NCBI GenBank assembly: GCA_010279815.1
Contig: QEOQ01000359.1
Location: 462,688 to 526,687 of the forward strand
Reading direction: 5' to 3'
Origin: Brachionus plicatilis
Taxonomy: Eukaryota > Rotifera > Eurotatoria > Ploima > Brachionidae
Length of the DNA stretch: 64,000 bases
Below the pieces are notes generated by a model. The model was not told the origin of the DNA. It made no database searches and saw only the letters and a program-made list of their open reading frames with translations. A program made the position numbers and the translations under genes. Of this stretch, positions 10,527 to 21,300 are shown piece by piece. Numbering within the stretch: position 1 is the first letter of the stretch; the number at the start of each line of letters is the position of its first letter.

Positions 10527-11849
10527 CAGTGGTGATTTGACACTAGGGTTTTTACCTTTTTTTACGTAAAATTACATAAAATTACGTAAATTTACCACTT
10601 TTTACGTAAATTTTCGTAATTTTACACTTGTAAGGACTGGTAAATTTACGTAAATTTACCCAATTTTACGAAATTTTACGATAATTTTCGAAAAAACTGG
10701 TAAAAACAAAAGGGCCAAAAAAAAGCCAATTTTCAAGCAATTTCTTAGAATTTTTGGAAAATTTCAAAAAAACAAAAAAATTTTTAAAAAAAAAAATTTA
10801 CATTTTTTACGTAAATTTACGTAAAATCCGAATTTTTTAATTGTAAAATTTTGTAAAAAATTGTAAAGTACAGTAAATATTTTTATTTTAATAAATCAGA
10901 CTATTTTAAATGGAAAAAATTAATGATTTGACCAGTCTCCATTATTTTGAATCACAATTGGGATAACCTAAATAAATAATTAATTTTGTTTTGAGTCAAA
11001 TTTTTTTTTTAATAATACCTTTTTTAAATGACTTATATATGATAAACATTTTTTAGGTGTTAAAATTTTTTGGAACTTAAATATAGTCTCAATGACCTCA
11101 TCTTCATTTTTTCCTTCTTGAGATAAAATAAACTTTTTTAATTCGTTCCAAACCATCTCGATCGGATTTAAGTCTGGCGATTGAGGAGGGGATTTAGCCT
11201 TTTTTAATTTAGAAAATATTTTAAATTAGAATTTTTTTATAAAGAAAAAAATACCCAAATAATTTGATTTTTTTTCAAAAAATCATTACAGATGGAAGAG
11301 GTATGTTTCGGGTCATTGTCCTGATGTAACATGAAATCAAAATCAAAATTTTCAAAAGCGAAAGGAATAAGATATTCTGCCAAAATATCTCTGTATAGAA
11401 CCGAATTCATGTTTTGTTTAAAAATCTTTATATTAAAATTTTTTCCTTTTTATTCTTACAAAATAAAATTAACAACACTTTTTTTGATTTAAAGCGATAT
11501 TACATGAATCTACCATATTTTACAATTTTTTACAAAATTTTACAATTAAAAAATTCGGATTTTACGTAAATTTACGTAAAAAATGTAAATTTTTTTTTTT
11601 AAAAATTTTTTTGTTTTTTTGAAATTTTCCAAAAATTCTAAGAAATTGCTTGAAAATTGGCTTTTTTTTGGCCCTTTTGTTTTTACCAGTTTTTTCGAAA
11701 ATTATCGTAAAATTTCGTAAAATTGGGTAAATTTACGTAAATTTACCAGTCCTTACAAGTGTAAAATTACGAAAATTTACGTAAAAAGTGGTAAATTTAC
11801 GTAATTTTACGTAAAAAAAGGTAAAAACCCTAAGGTCAAATCACCACTG
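10527..11849 (-). mobile_element. Tc1/mariner-like element with ~340-bp inverted repeats
   Basis: TA target duplications (10525-10526 and 11850-11851) flank CAGTGGTGATTTGAC on the left and its complement on the right. The inverted repeats run from 10527 to about 10870 and from about 11510 to 11849. They are unusually long and packed with TTTACGTAAA-type words. A decayed transposase fragment lies between them on the minus strand. All ends are present, so this is one whole but degenerate element. Confidence 0.9.
10980..11410 (-). pseudogene. Tc1/mariner transposase, C-terminal part
   Basis: Minus-strand fragments read MNSVLYRDILAEYLIPF, then HQDNDPKHTSS, and after a 55-60-bp AT-rich stretch with GT...AG-like ends, PPQSPDLNPIEMVWNELK. 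These carry the second and third catalytic acidic residues of the DDE triad (the first D of QDND, and the E of PIE). The first catalytic Asp and the HTH region are missing. The interruption could be an intron or an insertion. It cannot encode an active enzyme. Confidence 0.8.
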
Positions 11850-13789
11850 TAAATACAATAATTTTTGATTCGTAGCTTTTTATTTAGCGTGACTTTTATA
11901 GTGTTTTCATTAATTTATTTTTTTTTAAAATTTGAAAAATGAACACTTAGCCGAAAAAAATTAAAAATGAACTTAAGATTGAACAAATGCATGAGATATG
12001 TTTGTATAAAGAAGCAAATCGGAGTCCTTTCATTCATAAATAAAAAATAACTTACTTTAAATTTAAAATTTTTTAAACTGTTTTAATTATTTTATTTTAT
12101 CTTATTTTATTTTATTTTTTTTTTATCTGAAGGAGCGTATGCTCGAACAGAAAACAAATAAATAAAAATAATAATAATGACACAAAAACAATTGATCATT
12201 AAATTTTCGGAAAAATTTAAAATTAGAATTCCGTAGTGAAAAAAAAAATAGTAATAATGTTAAAGTTGTTGAAAGCCAGAAAGTTCTTTTTGCCGTTCAA
12301 GATGTTCATGAGGCCCTCCAAAAGATTCAGTTATTTATTAAAGAATCAAAAGATTTTAAAGACTCAGATATTGATTTAAAATCAAATGTAAAAAGCAAAG
12401 TATCCGAATTAAATTTTTCTAATTTAAAATCAATCGTTATTTTCTTCTTTTTTCAATAAAAATAAATTTTTGCTCCAAAAATTTATTTGTTAAATGGCGA
12501 GATTTTCAATTTTGATATTTAAGTTAGTCGACATAACTATTTTTCGACTACACCAAGTGCTTGTAGTGCAACGTTAAAAAACAAATATTTACGGTATTTT
12601 TTACCTTTTCGTTTTCTTACGAATTCATGTGAGCTTCTATTTTTTTTTTGAAAATTGAATTAAGTTTGCTTTTTTAAAATCTATCAATTTAGAAAAAATA
12701 TATCCAATCCTTCAAGAAATTAAATTTTTTTTTAAAAGAGATATTTCGAATTTTACCTTTTTTGATTTTTCAGAAAAAAAAAATGATTTTATTTTGTTTT
12801 TTTTTTAATTATATTAATAAAAGTAATAACTAAAAGCTACCCCAAAACAAAGCTTGAGAACAGGAAAAACTCTTAGAATTCGTCTTAGGTAGCAGTATTT
12901 GGCATTTACCTGAATACAATGTCTGAAAATATCTAAATAAAATTGAAGATGCAATATTGATGAATTCTAGGCAAGGAATTTAACGAACTTTTCCTATAAC
13001 AAACCAAATTTTTAAGTATTTATAGATCCTAGTCTTAGTGATTCTTGCTGATGACGCTTTGGTTCCTAAGATACCGATTTTTATTTCATAATTTTATGAT
13101 ATTTCAAATTGATTTACGTAAATTTTAGCTAATTAAAAATCAAATTAAGTGTTTTAAAAATCTACGTAATCAAAATTTAGCATTTTCAATTTATGTTTGT
13201 TGGAAAGCTTTTTCTTCCCCATTCTTAATTTCTTAATCTTAGTTACATAAGCACTCTAATGCTTTTTTCTATTTTTTATATTCATGTCATTAATTTTATT
13301 TTAAAACGTAATAAATCAAGAATTTATAAAATTGAGTGCTGTAAATTGGTAGACTAATTGATTTTTTGATAAATTTTACCTTTTCTTTTTTTATTTTAAT
13401 TTTTTTTAAATAATTTACTAAATCTAATTCATATTCTACGTTTTTGTTTTTCTATATTTTGATTCATTCCCAGAATATAATGAAAATAAAAAATAATTAT
13501 TATAAAACAATTTTTTTACCATTTTGATAATTTTAATTTGGAAAATAATTATCGTAGAAGCAATTTTTAGATAACGAAGCATAGCTTTATATTGCGAGTA
13601 ACGAAACGTTAGACAATTTGTCTTCCCCAATCTATTTCAATACACCCGATAAAATATTTGTTTCTAAGTTTTTTTGTCTATTTATTAAAGAAAAAAAATT
13701 CAAAAATTGTGAGTCAAAAATTTCTGGTTGGGTATTTATTGCTAAAAAATTAACAATAGGATAAACCGAATTTTTTTGTACCATAGTTT
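11850..13789. other. Intergenic with weak coding remnants
   Basis: Mostly AT-rich. 12259-12430 holds an open, protein-like stretch (VVESQKVLFAVQDVHEALQK and a Lys/Ser-rich continuation) of unknown origin, possibly retrotransposon ORF1. 12130-12160 holds a CTGAAGGAGC...GCTCGA word also seen at about 16999 and 17172. Nothing else can be supported. Confidence 0.35.
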
Positions 13790-14092
13790 CTAAAAAAGAA
13801 TAGTTTTGAGAAAAAAAAGAGCATTTTTTTGTTTAAAATACTTAATAGATGAGATCTTTAGTGTAAGTGCTAATTTTTTTCTTGAAAGTGTGATGATCTG
13901 CGTGTTTACAAGTGCTGTTTGTTTATTAAATTCCAAAACTTCATTAATAGCATCGCTATACGCTTTGAGGTTATTAGCGTAAGCTTTCAGGTCATCGTCA
14001 GTCATAGCATCCTCCTTAACTTTTATCTCAAGTAAGTTGACGTTTAGCACTTCATTTTGGCTATCAAAGGAGGATTCGTTGGTTTGACTCAT
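13790..14092 (-). CDS. Small unrecognised ORF, 100 residues
   Basis: It starts at a true ATG (14092) and runs 100 codons. Residues 1-75 are polar and helical (DAMTDDDLKAYANNLKAYSD, INEVLEFNKQTALVNTQIIT) and look like a real protein. The last 25 residues become AT-driven (Lys/Phe-rich), as if an exon end or decay point had been passed. The content would fit the start of a retrotransposon ORF1 or a short host protein. I do not recognise it. Confidence 0.4.
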   Translation of the reverse strand: MSQTNESSFDSQNEVLNVNLLEIKVKEDAMTDDDLKAYANNLKAYSDAINEVLEFNKQTALVNTQIITLSRKKLALTLKISSIKYFKQKNALFFLKTILF

Positions 14093-15084
14093 TCTTATTT
14101 TAAATCATAAAATTATTTTGATTACTTAAATTATTTTCTCAATTCATATAAATTCTCGTCTTTTATAAGCACCGCTTACAAATACATGCAGTTTTGTTTT
14201 ATTTTTATTTTATAGTAAGTTGTTGATATTTTATTTTGAACAGCTAAGAATCTTTTTTGGGTAATGCAGGGATTTTTTTTAGTAAATTTTGATATTACTT
14301 ACATAGCGGAATGGTTAGAATATTGGATTTTAGAATTTAATAATTTTAGAGGTAGAAGTTCGATTCTGAGTCAAGCAAGTTTTTTTTTTGAGGTAAAGTG
14401 AGTAAAGAATCTATTAAAAGATCAAAGTTCAAAATAAAGTAAAAAATAAAATTTTTTCCTTTGATTTTTTTTGGTTTCATATTAATTTAAAATATAAAAA
14501 ATTAGTCGGTCGAGAGCTTTTATTTTGAATAAATAAATAAGATTATGTTTCAATTTGATTTTGATGCATATTTTTTAGCTGTTAAATATAGTAAAAAGAA
14601 AGAGTTCAATGAGAGAAGAATAATTAAAGGAGTGCAGTGAATAAAAAAGTATTAAAACAAAAAAGAACTTATATTTGCAAAGTATAATTTTAATTCATTT
14701 TCAAAATTTTGCATGTGATTATAATTTTTATATATGTAATAGTAAATTTTGAGATTAAGTAAATTTATAGAATTACGTGTCAATGCGTAAAATTGTAAAA
14801 AAATATAAAAATATTGGATTCTCAAAATTTACTAAGTAAATTTGTAAATTTACTTGTGCTAACGGAATTCTATAGAATTTTTAATTTCTTCTCGTAAATT
14901 ACTAGATAATTTATGCGTACATTTTGAGAACAATTTTAAAAATTATAATAAATCAAAAAATCTAAAAAGCATAAAAATGAAAATAAATTTAAAAAAACTA
15001 AAAACCATTTTGGTCATTATTTTATTTTCAATGGTGACCAACGTCGAAAATTATGTAAAAAAATTGAATGAAATTTTTTTTAAA
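14093..15084. other. Intergenic, AT-rich
   Basis: A tRNA-like decayed sequence lies near 14302-14385 (see rejected items). Otherwise there is no supported feature. Confidence 0.4.
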
Positions 15085-15365
15085 GGTTTCAAACTTGCAA
15101 CATAGTGCAACATTCAAAGTTGCATTACATATCAAGGTCTGCTGAATTTGCAGAGTTCAGCAGAAATTAAATTTCAATATAATCAAGCGTGGTGCATTTT
15201 GCAGAGATTTTGCACATCATTAGCAGACTTTAACAGTTGATGCAACTTTGAATTTTGCACCATTCTGCATTCACAGAATTAATTTTAAACTTTTAGAAAA
15301 AAAGTTATTAAATTTTTTTACACTTTGTTCTGTTCTTTTGTACTGAACTTCACAAAACCGAAGCT
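15085..15365. mobile_element. Diverged relative of MITE family 1
   Basis: Carries the same ordered words as the element at 1-362: TGCAACATTCAAAGTTGCAT, GTCTGCTGAATTTGCAGAG, CAGTTGATGCAACTTTGAA and an end with TGTACTGAACTTCACAAAAC. It is much more diverged and its left arm is eroded. Confidence 0.65.
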
Positions 15366-16669
15366 TATAGAATTTTTAATAAGCTAAGTGACTTTTTAAT
15401 AAGTGAAGAGGGCCAAAAACGCACACGTCCCGTACTCACTAGTTTAATTTTTACTTAGTCACGAATTTTACTTATATGTTCACTTTATATTTTTATTGTC
15501 CACCTAATTTTGGTAATGGTCACCTAAATATTTTTTTGTTCACTTAAAGACTTTGATCTAACTAATTAAAAGGAATTTAATCATTACGAAATAATAATGG
15601 AAATAATGATGCTCATGTCGAAAATCAAATTTACTTTGCAATTCCCGTTGTCATGGCTCAAATACGGCATGCAAAAATAAATAAAAACTTTATTTTTTTT
15701 TAAATTTTATTTTATTTTACTTTACTTTACAAATTTACTTAAGCTTTAAAGTTATTCTCGTAAATTACTAAAACATTTCCAGTAAATTACGAGAAAAAAT
15801 AAAATATCAGTAAATTTTGAGATTTCTTTTTTTTATTCATTTTTTACAAATTTACGTATAAGAACGTAATTCTATAGATTTCCGTGTTTTACATTTTTAC
15901 GATAACATATACATATATAAATCTTGATTTTCAACAAAAATCGATTTTCATAAAGTCCGCCTTTGAATCTCATTTCACACTCACACATTGCTTAATAAGC
16001 TCGTCACGACTCGGCGTTCCTCGCAAATATTTTCGAGGAGCAAATTATTATTTTTTAGAGGCAAAAAAAAGAGGCAATTATTATGTTAATTAGGAGCAGA
16101 AATATTTTTTAGCAGAAGCAAAATTAAAATAAAATAGAAAACAAATATAAAAAAAGACCAATTTTTTCAATAAAAAAATTAAATTACTTATTGTATTTAT
16201 TTTGGTTTTTGATTTCACACCGTCTTATTTACCGTATCCCCTTGTTTAGCGACGCATGCTTTAATACCATGAATAGGATATTTGGTGCATGGTCTAACAT
16301 AGACCTCACAATGTTAAATTTTTTATTTTGAAAGTCCTATGGGTCACATAGTCGATACATATTAAAAACGTAGCCTTTATAATAGAAATTCAAATAAAAA
16401 AGCAGAGCTTCAAAAAAAGTCTTTATTAGAGACTCGGGGTTTTAAACTTAAAAAAAAATTAAATATAAAAAATATTTATTGAGTTTAATTTATAGATGCG
16501 ACGTTAGAGTTATGGTAAAAAAAATATTAAAAATATTAAAAAAGTTTAATTTTAATTATTGACCCGGCATTTAAATTTAAAAATTTAAGACAGAAAAGAG
16601 AAAAAAAAAATAAAAAAAAATTATTTTTTCGATTTATTCGTTTTTTCGATTTTTATTTTTTCGATTAAA
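15366..16669. other. Intergenic, AT-rich
   Basis: Includes a short GC-richer word (AAGCTCGTCACGACTCGGCG at about 15998, followed by TTCCTCGC) that recurs in altered form at about 18120. This suggests pieces of a dispersed repeat. No gene supported. Confidence 0.35.
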
Positions 16670-16880
16670 TGCTGTGTACCGACAACAATGGGAATATTAT
16701 TATTCTGACTATATATTGGTAATCATCGTCTCAAGTAAATTTAGCCCCTATTTCACAAACACCAAATATTTCACAGTGTATATCATCAGTTCAAATCCCA
16801 TTAGATATAATGATGGTTCGAAACGATCCACCAAAATATAGTCAGAATAATAATATTCCCATTGTTGTCGGTACACAGCA
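16670..16880. repeat. Fold-back: 51-bp arms, about 109-bp loop
   Basis: Arm 16670-16720 (TGCTGTGTACCGACAACAAT...) and arm 16830-16880 are reverse complements with a single mismatch that I can find. The right arm continues an open frame, with NNNIPIVVGTQQGHTVQRLP encoded across the arm end. The left arm therefore looks like an inverted duplication of part of that coding fragment and not a classic MITE end. Confidence 0.85.
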
Positions 16881-16950
16881 GGGTCACACCGTTCAACGTT
16901 TGCCATTTCAAGATGTCCCAATACAACAAAATATAGAAAATACTTCAACA
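16725..16950 (+). pseudogene. Unrecognised Gln/Pro-rich coding fragment
   Basis: Open for about 75 codons without a proper start. It encodes PISQTPNISQCISSVQIPLD and then QQGHTVQRLPFQDVPIQQ. The composition is protein-like, not AT-driven. It ends in a T-rich tract followed by the inverted repeat at 16981. Origin unknown, probably a retrotransposon fragment. Confidence 0.35.
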
Positions 16951-16980
16951 AAAAAATTTTGCATATTTTTTTATTTATTT

Positions 16981-17205
16981 ATTTATCTGTATCAAACTAG
17001 TGCTCCTTCAGAATAAAAGACCCCTTTCGACCTTTTTACCGCTTTCGATTAGTTCAAATCGATCCAGGAGTCTAGATGAGCAAACCGACAGCGATTCATG
17101 GTAAATACTTACTTCATTCATGGTAAAAAAAGAATTTATATATTATATTAAAAGAATATTATATTTTCATTCTGAAGGAGCACTAGCTCGATACAGATAA
17201 AGAAA
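16981..17205. repeat. Inverted repeat, about 38-bp arms
   Basis: ATTTATCTGTATC...AGTGCTCCTTCAGAAT at 16981-17014 is mirrored, with a few mismatches, by ATTCTGAAGGAGCACTAGCT...GATACAGATAAA at 17168-17202. A single arm of the same kind occurs at about 12130. The AAATAAAT that follows the right arm resembles LINE/SINE 3' tails. Confidence 0.6.
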
Positions 17206-17735
17206 TAAATAAATTTGCCAAATTTTTTTTTAAAAAAAAAAATTTGAAGTCAAGTCATTTGACGTGTGTTAAATGTTAAAAGCTGATGTTAAAAATTAAT
17301 TAATTAGAGAACTAATGAGTGAAAATTTAAAAAATTATTTTTGATTCTCATGAATTAATTCTGCTCCTGTTTGCAATAAAAAAAGCTGTTATAAAAAATA
17401 AATTAGATAATTTCTAATTTGATAAACGAAAAAAAAATATTTGATATAAAAAATAATATATATTCGCTCCTATAGAAAATATAAGTCTAAGAAAAAGACA
17501 AAAAAAATTTAATTTCAGGTTAAAAAGGTGCAACAAAGTATGTTGACTATGTTGCAGTATTTTTTTCTAATATTTTTCGTTTAATTTTATTATTAATTTT
17601 TTAAAAATTAATAGTTTTTGTTCTATTTGAATTCGAAATTCACAAAACACAAACTAGGGATAATTTATTTCATTTTAAACAAGAAATATTTGAAACTTTG
17701 AAAGAAAAAAGAAAGTTTGTGATATTTATTTCGAA
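17206..17735. other. Intergenic, AT-rich
   Basis: No gene or structured repeat that I can support. Confidence 0.4.
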
Positions 17736-18030
17736 ATTCAGGCAGCATTCGAAAATGTATGGCAAAAAGACCTTTTTTTTAAATGATCAAAATTAAAAAA
17801 CCAACTGATCAATATTTTATAGTTAAGAGAATTTTTAGGAAATAGGGAATTTTTTTTATACCGGGAATACATAATAAAACGTTACTTCAAAAAAAAAAGA
17901 TCCCACAAGGTACAAAGTTTAATCCTTTACTATTTCCGGTTCATATAAATTATATACCAGATAAATATTATAAAAACAAAAGCTATTCACAACTTTTTGC
18001 GGACGAAAAAGTGTCTTATTTATCTTAAAT
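17736..18030 (+). pseudogene. LINE reverse transcriptase fragment
   Basis: Successive frames carry jockey-type RT motifs in the right order: AAFENVWQKDL (family AFD.VWH..L), IPQGTKFNPLLFPVHINYIP (family VPQGS.L.P.LF..YIND) and QLFADEKVSYL (family FADD, second Asp changed to Glu). Frame changes and the altered catalytic box show it is dead. It lies about 300 bp upstream of the HEPN/NTPase gene. Confidence 0.75.
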
Positions 18031-18320
18031 ATGTACAATAACATTCTTTAAATGTTTAATGTCTACATTAAGATAAAGAACAGTGGTTTATTAAGCTCTA
18101 AACATCACATCTGCTTATTAAGCTCGTCACGGCTAGCTCGTTCCTCGCAATAGCCGCTCTCTAGGTTTTAATCAATTTTTAAGTCAAATTTGGTATATTT
18201 ACGAAATTTTATCTCAGAACCACGCATCATCGCAGCACTGTAAGAGAAAATTATTTTCATTTACAAATTTATAAATTTTATATAATCTCGTGAGATGTTT
18301 ATTATTTTTCTATTAGAAAA

Positions 18321-21300
18321 ATGTCTAATCCATATAGCGACGAATTTCAAAACGCAACAAGATTAATTAGAATACTCATTGATCTTGGTACAGAAGTTTT
18401 AAAAGAATGTTTCCAAAAGATTGTTGCCAATAAAAACAGATTTATTTTAAAAAAATCATATGCAGATCAGAAAGAAATTTTTGACGATATTTTGGAGACA
18501 AGTAAAAAGAAACAAAATGGAATCAAATTGTTCACAGAACAAAATGAAAAATTGACAAAAGGCGACATTAAAAAATTTGACATAACTTTATTTTTTTTGG
18601 TTTTCAAACACTTTTTGAATGATTCAAATATATTAAAATATATAAAAGCAATTAAAGATATACGAAATGCGTGTTTTGCGCATATTCATCATGTCGGAAT
18701 GGAATCATCTGAATTAACTTTGCTAGATCCGAATGAAGAGCCTCAAAACGCTAAGGATTTTCCACAAAAAGGTCTTGTCAAAAAATTAGAATATGCCTTT
18801 TATTGTTTAATTATATTGACAGAAAGTGACAAAAAAAGACAATCAGATAATATTGAATCATTGCGAAATAAAATTAAAAATTCTATTTTAAAACCCCTAG
18901 ATTCCAAACTTGTTGAAAGCTATCGTGACAAAATCTCAAATTTGATGGCAGAAGATCGCTTAGCGAGTGATCTAATTTTACAAAAAATAGAAGAATTAAA
19001 TTTAATCGAAGTTGGGACCTTAATCGAAGAGGCAAAAAAACATATTGAAAATGATTTCAAAAAATTAAATCAGAGTTTAAAGAATATTTTAAAGATTTTA
19101 AGAAATCAAAATGTTGGTTTGACTGATCAAATGATATCCGTTTCGGATCATTTAGATGAAATAAAAGAAAGCGTTGATTCATCTCGATCGGACATAATTG
19201 AAAATTGTGATCAAAATACTGATTTAATTGTTTCAAAAATTCAAGAATCAGAAAATAGAATCAGGGACGAAATAAAAATCATTACTCGAAAAAAGTATAA
19301 TCATTGCACAGGTATTAACCTCAACGATTTCCGTAACTATTTTTATAACGAAGACAATATATTACGATACTTTAAGATCTTAGTACTTGATTCTAATAAT
19401 TTGAACGAAGAAAAATTGGATTTGAATTTATTAACAGTTGTGGCTAATTTCGATTGGAACATTGTTATTGATCTTAATCGTAAAGAAAGCTCCAGAGAGT
19501 TTTTTTGCAAAAATCCAAAAAAAGAATATATGCTTAAAGATTTAGACGAGCTTGAAATGATACCAGATATTGAATTAATTTTTAATGGTCAAAGATTACT
19601 TTATATCTCGTCTAAAAATATTGGCAACTGTGAATATGATCTAATTAATCCTTTAAGAAAATTTTTTGGTAAATTTGAATTTAAAAGATGCGTTTCGGAA
19701 TTTCAATTTATTTCATCAATTTTTCTCCTTAACGAGACTTATAACAAATGTCAAATTAATAAATTAAATCAAATGAACCGTGATTTTCAATGTTCAATAC
19801 ACCATTACTGCAAAACTAAAAAACTTGAAATGATACATGTTTTATTCGATGATTGGGAAAATATCCAGGATGAGATCAAAAATGTTATAGATGATGGTAT
19901 TGAAATGATTGAGAAAAGAATTTTGGAAACTTCATTAAATCAATTTTTGACAAATTTTAGGCCAGAGTCATTAAATAATGAAAATGATGTTATTTTGCCA
20001 GGTAAAGATTTTGAAATAACTTATAAAGCTGAAAATGAAAAAACATACGGAGCTTTTATTGAAGTATATCATAAAAACATTGGAAATTTAGGTGAAGATG
20101 AAAAAATTGATGAGAAAATCGAACAGATTTATTTCGAAAAAAAGTTATCATTTTTAAAAGGTAAGGAAATCGATCCACAAACAATTTATTTAAATGATGT
20201 CCTTAAAAAATCAACTTATCATGAAACGGAATTAATCAAACGCTTAAATAACAATCCAACTTCTCCAGTAAGAAGAAAAGTTGATAGAGAGGTTTTTTTT
20301 AAAGAAGGTGTTAGTTTAATTATAGATATAACACATGAACCTGGAAGTGGCGGAACAACAGCTGGACGTGTGCTTCTTTTCAAATATAGAGAGAGATATC
20401 CTTGTTTTAGAATAAAAAATATGGACCATTCACGCTATTTAATCGATATTTTAAATAAAGTACATATCGAATCAAAACTTGCTTTAATTCTTTTGATTGA
20501 TAGTTCAGATATGAAGTCAATTGCTAGAAATGATGTTGAAAAATTTAGCCAAAATTTATCTTCAAATAAAAGAATCAAACATTTGATTCTTTTTGTCCAA
20601 AGATCTACAGAAAACCCTAAAATAAAATTAAGACTTGAAGATTCAGAAGTAGAGTTTTATGAAAAACTTTATCGAGAATTTTTAAATGAAAAAAGATTTA
20701 ATGATAGTAATATGCTTTTTTTTAAAAGTTTATTTACATTTAAATTAATTCGTCTTGAACTAAATTCAAAAGAAGATTTGAAAAAAAAAGGCATTTTAGA
20801 CGATTTGATTGGAAAATTTTGTAGAGATTTAGATGAAAAAGGTAGAGAATTAGTATTATTGGTATATTTTAATGACAAATTTTCGATGAATACGTTTTTC
20901 AATAAAAACTTAACAAGTCTTTTATTGGATACCACACTAAAAGATATGACTGAATTTTATGAAAAAAACCAAAACAACGAAAAACTAAATTCACTTAAAT
21001 TCTTTAAATTTAGAAAAAATCAAGGATTTAAGCCATTGGACAGTGATTTATTCCTAAAAATGATTAATTTTATTTACGCTGATGAAAACTCCTTTAAAAT
21101 TTTTATCGAGGTTTTTTTAAAATTTATCAATAACATTGGAGCAGGTCATGCGGATTTGATCGAAATGACCAGATCTTTACTTACCAAATATATGTCCGGA
21201 AACGAAAAAAAGACAAAAACAATCAAAAATTCAGATTCAGATGCCGATGATCAAGAAATATCAGATCATGATGATTCAAATTCGATTGATGATGATCAAT

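Noticed and set aside
12880..13090. Possible PIF/Harbinger-type DDE remnant (VILADDALVPKIPI)
   Set aside because: Only one short resemblance, with stops on both sides. Not enough to name a family.
14302..14385. tRNA-like sequence (AGCGGAATGGTTAGAA ... GTTCGATTCTGAG)
   Set aside because: A- and B-box-like words are present, but neither the T stem nor the acceptor stem pairs properly. At best a decayed tRNA-derived SINE head.
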